Assembly (NCBI GenBank): GCA_027063215.1
Contig: JAMOSE010000151.1
Location: 1-7,309 of the forward strand
Direction: 5' to 3'
Source of the DNA: Sulfurimonas sp.
GTDB lineage: Bacteria; Campylobacterota; Campylobacteria; Campylobacterales; Sulfurimonadaceae
Length of the DNA stretch: 7,309 bases
Below, one piece after another: positions 1 through 5,843 of this stretch. Made by a program: the position numbers and the translations under genes. Every line of letters begins with the position of its first letter. Positions within the stretch are counted from its first letter, which is position 1. The notes under the pieces were generated by a model. It had not been told where the DNA came from and made no database searches. It saw nothing but the letters and a program-made list of their open reading frames with translations.

Positions 1-10
1 TCTTAAGAAA

Positions 11-87
11 TGGTGTCAAGAGAGAGACTTGAACTCTCGACCTCCGGCTTATGAGACCAGCGCTCTAACCAGCTGAGCTACCTTGAC
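11..87 (-). tRNA. tRNA with CAT anticodon, probably elongator tRNA-Met
   Basis: Read on the minus strand this folds into a complete 77-nt cloverleaf. The acceptor stem pairs GTCAAGG with TCTTGAC, with one G-U pair at its base. The D arm is GCTC/GAGC, the anticodon loop is CTCATAA with the CAT anticodon at plus-strand 51-53, and the T arm is GAGAG-TTCAAGT-CTCTC. The 3' CCA is encoded (TGG at 11-13). A G1-C72 pair and the lack of three consecutive G-C pairs in the anticodon stem argue against the initiator tRNA. A CAT anticodon can also belong to tRNA-Ile2, whose C34 is changed to lysidine by TilS. I prefer elongator Met but cannot exclude Ile2 by eye. The gene is divergent from groESL. Confidence 0.95.
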
Positions 88-105
88 ATCGCTTAAGAGG
101 GTGGA

Positions 106-111
106 ATTATA
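106..111 (-). promoter_or_regulatory. -10 box of the tRNA promoter
   Basis: The minus strand reads TATAAT here, a perfect sigma-70 -10 hexamer. Transcription would start near position 99, leaving a leader of about 12 nt before the tRNA. No good TTGACA lies 16-18 bp upstream. This fits the known weak conservation of -35 elements in Campylobacter and Helicobacter promoters. The assignment rests on the hexamer and its distance from the tRNA. Confidence 0.6.
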
Positions 112-224
112 TACAAAACCATCTTAAAGTTTTATAAAATCATAAATGGTTTTGTCCAAAATTCTTTTGCAATACGATACTATTTTTACAGTAAATAAAG
201 TTATGTAAAAAAAATAAGGAAAGT

Positions 225-241
225 TTAGTCTTTGTGACTAA
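225..241. promoter_or_regulatory. Inverted repeat upstream of the groESL -35 box, possible operator
   Basis: TTAGTC at 225-230 and GACTAA at 236-241 form a perfect 6+6 inverted repeat with a 5-nt spacer. The repeat ends 5 bp before the -35 hexamer of the groES promoter. Heat-shock operons in this phylum are known to be repressed by HrcA (CIRCE element) and HspR. The half-sites share TTAG and CTAA ends with CIRCE (TTAGCACTC-N9-GAGTGCTAA), but the core and spacing do not match. Calling it an operator is inference from its position and symmetry. It could also bind another regulator or be chance in AT-rich DNA. Confidence 0.4.
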
Positions 242-246
242 GAGTA

Positions 247-275
247 TTGACATTTTACTTTTTTTTCTGTAATAT
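247..275 (+). promoter_or_regulatory. Sigma-70 promoter of the groES-groEL operon
   Basis: A perfect -35 box TTGACA (247-252) is followed by a 17-bp spacer containing an eight-base T run and then the -10 box TAATAT (270-275), which differs from consensus at two positions. The predicted start is near 281-283, giving a 5' leader of about 34 nt before groES. Such a complete -35 is uncommon in this phylum and suggests strong expression, as expected for the major chaperonin. The upstream palindrome at 225-241 is a candidate control site. Confidence 0.8.
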
Positions 276-301
276 CACATTTGTAATTTATAAAAAATAT
301 T

Positions 302-307
302 AGGAGG
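302..307 (+). promoter_or_regulatory. Ribosome binding site of groES
   Basis: A full AGGAGG Shine-Dalgarno sequence lies 8 nt before the ATG at 316. It fixes the groES start and is the best-matched ribosome site in the window. Confidence 0.85.
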
Positions 308-315
308 ATAATTAA

Positions 316-576
316 ATGAATTTCAAACCACTAGGTGATAGAGTGTTAGTAGAGAGAGTCGAAGAGGCCAATACAACTGCAAGTGGAATTATCATCCCTG
401 ACAATGCGAAGGAAAAACCTTCTCATGCAAAAGTGATCGCAGTATCAAGCGAAGTTGAAGGTGTTAAAGAGGGTGATATAGTAGTATTTGGTAAATACTC
501 TGGAACAGAACTTGCACTAGAGGGTAAAGAATATTTAGTATTAGATACATCAGATATCTTAGGTGTAATCGCATAA
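316..576 (+). CDS. groES: Co-chaperonin GroES (Hsp10), short-roof form
   Basis: GroES forms the seven-subunit lid that closes the GroEL folding chamber in the cytoplasm. The 86 residues open with the family signature (KPLGDRVLVERVE, residues 4-16). The mobile loop is at about 16-35, with the hydrophobic tripeptide III at 25-27 that docks on GroEL (IVL in E. coli). The KEGDIVVFGKYSG strand region (51-63) and a C-terminal SDILGVIA match the fold. It is shorter than the 97-residue E. coli protein mainly because the roof beta-hairpin segment between AVSSE and GVKEGD is reduced by about nine residues. As I recall, Campylobacter jejuni GroES has the same length and shortening. There is no extra metal-binding tail like that of Helicobacter pylori HspA. 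groEL follows after 49 nt on the same transcript. Confidence 0.98.
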   Translation: MNFKPLGDRVLVERVEEANTTASGIIIPDNAKEKPSHAKVIAVSSEVEGVKEGDIVVFGKYSGTELALEGKEYLVLDTSDILGVIA

Positions 577-625
577 TACAACAGATAATTAAACAATTAT
601 AGAATTAAATAAGGAGTAAATAAAT

Positions 626-2269
626 ATGGCAAAAGAGATAATTTTTTCAGACAATGCAAGAAATAAATTGGCACGTGGAGTTGAAAAACTTACAGATGCA
701 GTAAAAGTAACAATGGGGCCACGCGGTCGTAATGTTTTGATTCAAAAATCATACGGTAGTCCAATAATCACAAAAGATGGTGTTTCTGTTGCACGTGAGA
801 TTGAACTTTCAGACAAACTAGAAGATATGGGTGCACAACTTGTTAAAGAAGTTGCTTCAAATACTGCTGATGAGGCAGGTGATGGAACAACAACAGCAAC
901 AGTTTTAGCAAATGCTATCTTCTCTGAAGGTCTTAGAAACATTACTGCTGGTGCAAATCCAGTTGAAGTAAAACGTGGAATGGATAAAGCGTGTGAGGCT
1001 ATTTTAGAAAACCTCAAAGCCGCTGCAAAAACGATCAAAGACAAAAATGAGATTGCACAAGTTGCAACTATTTCAGCAAACTCTGACTCTCAAATTGGTG
1101 AGATGATTGCAGAAGCGATGGAAAAAGTTGGACAAGATGGTGTTATTACTGTTGAAGAGGCGAAAGGTATTGTTGATGAGCTTGATGTAGTTGAGGGTAT
1201 GCAGTTTGATCGTGGTTATTTAAGCCCATACTTCATTACAAACACTGAAAAGATGACAGCGGAGATCGAAAACCCTTGGATCTTGCTTGCTGACAGTAAA
1301 ATTGCATCTTTAAAAGATCTTTTACCGGTTTTAGAGCAAGTTCAAAAAACAAATCGTCCACTTTTAATCATCGCTGAAGATGTAGAGGGTGAGGCACTTT
1401 CAACTTTAGTTGTAAACAAACTTCGTGGTGTACTTAATATCTCTGCTGTTAAAGCTCCAGGCTTTGGTGACAGAAGAAAAGCGATGCTTGCTGATATTGC
1501 AATCCTAACTGGTGGTACAGTAATTAGTGAAGAGACTGGTCATACACTTGAAGGTACAACTATTGATATGCTTGGACAAGCTGCTCGTGTTGTTATTGAT
1601 AAAGACAATACGGTTATTGTTGATGGTGCTGGAGATAAAGAAGCAGTTGAAGCACGTATTAAAGAGATCAGAACGCAAATGGAGACAACTACAAGTGAGT
1701 ATGACAAAGAAAAACTTCAAGAGCGTCTTGCTAAACTTGCTGGTGGTGTAGCCGTTATTAAAGTTGGTGCTGCAACTGAAACAGAGATGAAAGAGAAAAA
1801 AGATCGTGTTGATGATGCACTTTCAGCTACAAAAGCAGCTGTTGAGGAAGGTATTGTTATCGGTGGTGGAGCAGCACTTGTCCGTGCAGCTGCAAAAGTA
1901 AGTATTGATGATTTAGAGGGTGACCAAAAAATTGGAGCTGAGATCATCTTACGTGCGGTAAAAGCTCCTGTAAAACAGATCGCTGCAAATGCAGGTTATG
2001 ATACAGGTGTTGTTGTGAATGCTATTGAAAATGCAGACAGTGAAACAATAGGTTTTAATGCTGCAACGGGTGAATATGTAGATATGTTTGAAGCTGGAAT
2101 TATTGATCCACTTAAAGTTGAGCGTGTTGCACTTACAAATGCAACTTCCGTTTCAAGCCTACTTCTTACAACAGAAGCGGCAATCTTTGAAATTCCAAAA
2201 GAAGAAGCTGCAGCACCAGATATGGGTGCAGGAATGCCTCCACAAATGGGTATGCCGGGTATGATGTAA
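626..2269 (+). CDS. groEL: Chaperonin GroEL (Hsp60)
   Basis: GroEL is the 14-subunit ATP-driven folding chamber of the cytoplasm and partner of GroES. The protein has 547 residues (E. coli 548) and is intact. The equatorial ATP site shows GDGTTT at 85-90 with D86, the D51 of KDGVSV, and D397 in RVDDAL, matching E. coli D87, D52 and D398. The apical residues that bind substrate and GroES are conserved with an offset of one: Y198, Y202, F203, L233, L236, L258, V262 and V263. The chaperonin signature AAVEEGIVIGGG is at 404-415. The flexible tail is methionine-rich but irregular (MGAGMPPQMGMPGMM) rather than exact GGM repeats. The ATG start has AAGGAG 9 nt upstream (611-616). It is cotranscribed with groES and ends at a strong terminator. 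Confidence 0.99.
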   Translation: MAKEIIFSDNARNKLARGVEKLTDAVKVTMGPRGRNVLIQKSYGSPIITKDGVSVAREIELSDKLEDMGAQLVKEVASNTADEAGDGTTTATVLANAIFSEGLRNITAGANPVEVKRGMDKACEAILENLKAAAKTIKDKNEIAQVATISANSDSQIGEMIAEAMEKVGQDGVITVEEAKGIVDELDVVEGMQFDRGYLSPYFITNTEKMTAEIENPWILLADSKIASLKDLLPVLEQVQKTNRPLLIIAEDVEGEALSTLVVNKLRGVLNISAVKAPGFGDRRKAMLADIAILTGGTVISEETGHTLEGTTIDMLGQAARVVIDKDNTVIVDGAGDKEAVEARIKEIRTQMETTTSEYDKEKLQERLAKLAGGVAVIKVGAATETEMKEKKDRVDDALSATKAAVEEGIVIGGGAALVRAAAKVSIDDLEGDQKIGAEIILRAVKAPVKQIAANAGYDTGVVVNAIENADSETIGFNAATGEYVDMFEAGIIDPLKVERVALTNATSVSSLLLTTEAAIFEIPKEEAAAPDMGAGMPPQMGMPGMM

Positions 2270-2282
2270 ATACCCACAATTT

Positions 2283-2326
2283 AGTATAAATCCCTTATTT
2301 GAAAGGGGATTTATGCTTTTCTTTTT
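2283..2326 (+). terminator. Rho-independent terminator of groESL
   Basis: A 14-bp stem (2283-2296 with 2304-2317, including two G-U pairs) encloses a 7-nt ATTTGAA loop. It is followed by TTTTCTTTTT through 2326, a classic U-tract for plus-strand transcription. It begins 14 nt after the groEL stop. The 3' arm and U-tract also encode the stop codon and last residues of the convergent radical SAM gene. On the minus strand the hairpin is followed by no U-tract, so termination in that direction is doubtful. Confidence 0.88.
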
Positions 2327-3288
2327 CTGTAAAAGTTTTGACTGGGAATATAAAACTCAAGCTTACCGATTTTTTTTGTAGTTATTTTTTTTTCTTTAAG
2401 AAGATTTTGTAGCTTTTCTTGTGACGTTTTATCAAAAAGAAGTTCTATGTCCTCTTGTGTCAAAGGACGTTTATCCAAAGTATTTATAATTTCTTCTTCT
2501 TCGTAGTACATAGGAGTAACTTCTGCATGTTGACGTGAAGCTATATGGATTGGCAAAGATTTGTCAAATAGTTGTGCAAGGTTATGAAGTTTTTGGTAGC
2601 TAATGCCTACTACAGGATATGCCGGTGGTCTATCAATAGTACTTAAATCTATACGTGAGGCATTAATGGATAGTAAAATATTATTCAGTTTTGCGACTTC
2701 TTCTTCTGTATCATTTAGTCCATGAACAAATAAAATTTCTATAAAGAGTTTTCCTTTATATTCTTTTGAAAACTCTTGAACTTTTTTGATAACTTCTTCA
2801 ATTTTTATACTCTTATGTGGTCTGTCAATTTTTTTAATAATTTCAGGAGAAAGAGCATCTAAAGAGAGTTTGACTTGGTCAAGCTTTAGAAGAGATGTAT
2901 AGATTTTTTTATCTACAAGTGTTGCTGAATTTGTAAGAATAAGCGTTTGCAAATTACCTTTGATCTTATTAATAGCATCAATGAGTTCATCAAGATGTGG
3001 GTAAAGTGTTGGCTCACCATTGGCTGTGAGTGTTATAACATCTATTTTATCATTCAGATGCTTTTTGAGTGCATCCATAATTGCATCTACACTTAGTATA
3101 TCTTCTTGTTGTAAAACAGTTGCAGCAGGTGCAAGTTCACAGTAGAGACAGTCAAAATTACACTGTTTATGCGAAGGTGAGAGGTCAATACCAAGACTCA
3201 TGCCAAAACGGCGTGAGTTTATGGGACCAAAGATAATGCTATTTTTTTCCACTGACTCTGTGACACTCATCAATGAAATGTTTTGCAT
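2311..3288 (-). CDS. Radical SAM protein, COG0731 (TYW1-like) family, function unknown
   Basis: The protein of up to 325 residues carries the radical SAM cluster motif CX3CX2C at C43, C47 and C50 (CNFDCLYC), which would hold a [4Fe-4S] cluster that cleaves S-adenosylmethionine. Before it is GPINSRRFGMSLGID (21-35), and after it the GEP motif at 91-93 (NGEPTLYP); both are typical of COG0731. That group is related to archaeal/eukaryotic TYW1 of wyosine synthesis, but bacteria do not make wyosine, so the substrate is unknown. The C-terminal 60 residues look like a small helical or winged-helix segment and end in a basic tail, YRKRKA. The longest frame overlaps hemE by 50 nt. ATG at 3270 and GTG at 3252 are alternative starts, and none has a strong Shine-Dalgarno. 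Coupling to hemE translation is likely. The stop lies inside the groEL terminator. Confidence 0.9.
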   Translation of the reverse strand: MQNISLMSVTESVEKNSIIFGPINSRRFGMSLGIDLSPSHKQCNFDCLYCELAPAATVLQQEDILSVDAIMDALKKHLNDKIDVITLTANGEPTLYPHLDELIDAINKIKGNLQTLILTNSATLVDKKIYTSLLKLDQVKLSLDALSPEIIKKIDRPHKSIKIEEVIKKVQEFSKEYKGKLFIEILFVHGLNDTEEEVAKLNNILLSINASRIDLSTIDRPPAYPVVGISYQKLHNLAQLFDKSLPIHIASRQHAEVTPMYYEEEEIINTLDKRPLTQEDIELLFDKTSQEKLQNLLKEKKITTKKIGKLEFYIPSQNFYRKRKA

Positions 3289-4273
3289 TCTCTACAGGTA
3301 CATCAGGAAGAATTCCATGTCCAAGGTTAAAGATATGGCGTTTACCCTGCATAGTCTCCTGGATGACTTCAACACATTTTGTAGTGGCTTCTTTAGAGTA
3401 CAAGCGGCATGGTTCCATATTGCCTTGAAGCACATACTTCTCACCCAGACGTTCTTTTGCAAAGCTCATTGGTGTTGACCAATCTACTCCAAAAACATCA
3501 AAGTTTCCATAGACTTTGTTTAAGAATGCAGGAACACCTTTTGGAAACATGATAACTGGAATATGCGGATATTTCTCTTTGAGATACTCTGCAATCTCTA
3601 CCATATATTTCCATGAAAATTCATCATATTTTCCCGGTTCAATTGCCGCTGCCCAAGAATCAAAAATCTGAACAACATCAATGCCTGCCTGGATCTGTTT
3701 TTCCATATAGAGCTTAACTACATCTGTTACTTTTCTTAGGATCTTATGGAGAAGTTCAGGATTTGAATACATCATCTTTTTACAGATATTGTAAGTTTTT
3801 GTGCCTTGACCCTCTATCATATAAGTTGCCAGTGTCCAAGGTGCTCCTGTAAAGCCGATAAGCGCTTTATCTTCAGCAAGACGCTCTTTAATGAGTTTGA
3901 TAGTATCATAAACATATGTCAGTTTATTTGCTGCTTCTTCTCCGCCAATAAGTCTGTTTAGATCTTCTTCATTTGTAATTGGATCTGCAAATTTTGGACC
4001 TTCACCTTTGACAAAAGAGAGATCCATTCCCATCTCATCAGGAATAACCAAGATATCGCTAAATAAAATTGCTGCATCAACATCTAAAATATCAACAGGT
4101 TGGAGTGTTACTTCACAAGCCATCTCCGGATTGTGGCAAAGGTTTAAAAAGTCACCTGCTTTAGCACGCACTTCCATATACTCTGGCAGATAACGACCAG
4201 CTTGTCTCATCATCCATACTGGAGTGTATGGTGTCTCTTTCCCAAAACATGCGTCTACAAATATTTTTCCCAT
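3239..4273 (-). CDS. hemE: Uroporphyrinogen decarboxylase HemE
   Basis: HemE converts uroporphyrinogen III to coproporphyrinogen III by removing four acetate carboxyls, a cytoplasmic and cofactor-free step of haem synthesis. The 344 residues are full length. Signature one, PVWMMRQAGR, is at 18-27 with the substrate-contacting R23 and R27. The key aspartate is D73 in FSDIL (human D86). Signature two, GFTGAPWTLATY, is at 140-151 with Y151 (human Y164). S206 in FDSWAAA and H319 in NLGHGI match human S219 and H339. The ATG has AAGGG just upstream (4280-4284), overlapping the stop codon of the yqhA-like gene 9 nt before it, so the two are probably translationally coupled. The 3' end overlaps the longest radical SAM frame. 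Confidence 0.98.
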   Translation of the reverse strand: MGKIFVDACFGKETPYTPVWMMRQAGRYLPEYMEVRAKAGDFLNLCHNPEMACEVTLQPVDILDVDAAILFSDILVIPDEMGMDLSFVKGEGPKFADPITNEEDLNRLIGGEEAANKLTYVYDTIKLIKERLAEDKALIGFTGAPWTLATYMIEGQGTKTYNICKKMMYSNPELLHKILRKVTDVVKLYMEKQIQAGIDVVQIFDSWAAAIEPGKYDEFSWKYMVEIAEYLKEKYPHIPVIMFPKGVPAFLNKVYGNFDVFGVDWSTPMSFAKERLGEKYVLQGNMEPCRLYSKEATTKCVEVIQETMQGKRHIFNLGHGILPDVPVENAKHFIDECHRVSGKK

Positions 4274-4282
4274 TATTTTCCC

Positions 4283-4801
4283 TTAATGTTTATGTCCAAC
4301 TTTACTTAAAAAGTATAAACCGACAGCAACAGCTGTAATTGAGAGTGCCAAGTAGAGTAACTCGAGTGGAGTTGTGTAACTTGCAAGTCCGACTTTTTTG
4401 AAAAAACCAACGACCAAAACCATGACAATTACTTTAGATATTTTATCTTTAAGTTGATCAAGAGAGTGGATAGAGAGAATTTTATTTTCTCTCTCTTCAT
4501 CTTCACGTGCAATATCGATATCTGAAATAAAAAGTTCATAAAGACCAAAAGAGAAAAGTAACATTACAACACCAATAAGGTATAAGTCAACTGCTCCAAT
4601 AATCCCACCGACAACAAGTTCATGAAAATGTTCAGGATGGTGATGATTGATATATGTATCTAGAACCAGTTTTGCTGTATCATAAACATCAAATGAAGCT
4701 ACTATAAAGAGAAGTATAGCACCAATAAGACCAAAAATAACAGCCATTAGAACCATAAAACGTGAGCCCCATAGTCCTCCCTCAAAAATTCTCTCTAGCA
4801 T
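4283..4801 (-). CDS. YqhA/UPF0114 family inner-membrane protein
   Basis: This 172-residue protein has about four hydrophobic segments (roughly 15-36, 63-87, 121-134 and 146-166), so it should lie in the inner membrane. The N-terminal WGSRFMVL, the GLYELFISDID (86-96) and the LDQLKDKISKVI (114-125) are the pattern I recognise from UPF0114/YqhA proteins, whose function is not established. Between segments one and two is a histidine cluster, HHHPEHFH (53-60), and the last residues are GHKH. The ATG follows the asd stop after a single base (TAA-A-ATG), with its AAGG Shine-Dalgarno inside the end of asd, so translation is probably coupled. The stop overlaps the hemE ribosome site. The family call is fairly firm; no molecular role can be assigned. 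Confidence 0.88.
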   Translation of the reverse strand: MLERIFEGGLWGSRFMVLMAVIFGLIGAILLFIVASFDVYDTAKLVLDTYINHHHPEHFHELVVGGIIGAVDLYLIGVVMLLFSFGLYELFISDIDIAREDEERENKILSIHSLDQLKDKISKVIVMVLVVGFFKKVGLASYTTPLELLYLALSITAVAVGLYFLSKVGHKH

Positions 4802-4802
4802 T

Positions 4803-5828
4803 TTAGCCTTCCATCTCTACCCATTTTTGGGCAATTCTCACTGCATTTGTTGCAGCACCGACTCTTAAATTGTCAGCGACTACAAACATATGCAACATAT
4901 TATTAGCGTAAACATCTTCACGGATTCTTCCTACAAATGTTTCATTTTGATCAACACAATCTTTTGGCATAGGGTAGAGTGCTTTACTTGGATCATCCAC
5001 AAGCACAATATTTGGAGCTTTGCTTAAGATCTCACGTGCTTCATTTGCACTCACTTCAGAGTCAAATGTAAGTGTTAAAGATTCTGAGTGTCCACGAAGA
5101 ACAGGAACACGTACACATGTTGCTGAAAGTGCTATCTCTTTATGCATAATCTTTGTTGTTTCATTAACCATCTTCATCTCTTCTTTTGTGTAGCCGTTTT
5201 CCATAAATACATCAATTTGAGGGATAACATTGAGTGCTATCTGCTGGTTAAAAGCTTTTACTTCTGCTTTATCTAAAGTAAAAGAGAAGAATGCCTGCAT
5301 TTGATTTACCAACTCTTCCATAGCAGATTTTCCTGCACCACTTGTTGCTTGGTATGTTGCAACATCAACGCGTACAAGATCATAAGCATCATCAAGAGGT
5401 TTAAGTGTTTGTACCATTTGAATAGTAGAACAGTTTGGGTTTGCAATAATTCCTGTTTCACGCCATTTTGCAATGTCCTCAGGATTGACTTCTGGAACAA
5501 CCAAAGGAACATTCTCTTGCATTCTAAAGTGTGAAGTATTGTCAATAACTACAGCACCGGCTTTAACTGCTGCTGGTGCAAATTCTGCACTAACACTGCC
5601 GCCTGCAGAAAAAATAGCAATTTCTATACTATTTTCATCAAAAACTTCATGAGTAAGTTCAAGAATAGTTAACTCTTTTCCGTTAAATTCAACTTTTTTG
5701 CCAGCACTTCTTGCAGAAGCAAGTGGTGTCAGTTTTGCCAGTGGAAAATCAATCTCTTCTAAAACTCTTAGTACCTCTTCACCTACAGCGCCATTTGCAC
5801 CAACAACTGCTACATTATATTTTTTCAA
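4803..5828 (-). CDS. asd: Aspartate-semialdehyde dehydrogenase, TTG start
   Basis: Asd reduces aspartyl-4-phosphate to aspartate-semialdehyde with NADPH. This is the branch point to lysine, diaminopimelate (cell wall), threonine and methionine. The 341 residues show the nucleotide-binding GANGAVG at 10-16, SAGGSVS at 74-80, and the catalytic cysteine C133 in NPNCSTIQ. YQATSGAGKSAMEEL is at 159-173, and the substrate arginine and catalytic histidine are R240 and H247 in RVPVLRGHSE. Length and motifs fit the compact form of the family, not the longer E. coli form. The first codon is TTG (plus-strand CAA at 5826-5828). It is supported by CAGGAG 6 nt upstream, and the next methionine, residue 103, lies beyond the NADP site. 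It follows flgR after 15 nt and precedes the yqhA-like gene by 1 nt. Confidence 0.97.
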   Translation of the reverse strand: MKKYNVAVVGANGAVGEEVLRVLEEIDFPLAKLTPLASARSAGKKVEFNGKELTILELTHEVFDENSIEIAIFSAGGSVSAEFAPAAVKAGAVVIDNTSHFRMQENVPLVVPEVNPEDIAKWRETGIIANPNCSTIQMVQTLKPLDDAYDLVRVDVATYQATSGAGKSAMEELVNQMQAFFSFTLDKAEVKAFNQQIALNVIPQIDVFMENGYTKEEMKMVNETTKIMHKEIALSATCVRVPVLRGHSESLTLTFDSEVSANEAREILSKAPNIVLVDDPSKALYPMPKDCVDQNETFVGRIREDVYANNMLHMFVVADNLRVGAATNAVRIAQKWVEMEG

Positions 5829-5834
5829 TTTTTT

Positions 5835-5840
5835 CTCCTG
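5835..5840 (-). promoter_or_regulatory. Ribosome binding site that fixes the TTG start of asd
   Basis: The minus strand reads CAGGAG, then six A residues, then TTG. The strong Shine-Dalgarno and ideal spacing support the TTG start, which is also needed to keep the dinucleotide-binding motif complete. It lies in the 15-nt gap between flgR and asd. Confidence 0.8.
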
Positions 5841-5843
5841 TTT

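Noticed and set aside
88..315. Canonical CIRCE element or riboswitch in the tRNA-groES gap
   Set aside because: No TTAGCACTC/GAGTGCTAA pair and no structured conserved leader is visible. The transcribed leader of groES is only about 34 nt.
585..600. Inverted repeat ATAATT-N4-AATTAT between groES and groEL
   Set aside because: It is pure A/T pairing with no U-tract, too weak for a terminator, and the operon must read through to groEL.
668..684. Sigma-54-like promoter (TTGGCAC followed by TTGA) inside groEL
   Set aside because: The -12 part lacks the required GC and its spacing is one base off. It encodes conserved GroEL residues, so the match is coincidental.
742..1044. Antisense open frame inside groEL (100 residues), with others at 1505-1720, 1717-1947 and 1996-2277
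   Set aside because: They lie wholly or almost wholly inside a highly conserved essential gene, resemble no family, and arise from the codon pattern of groEL on the other strand.
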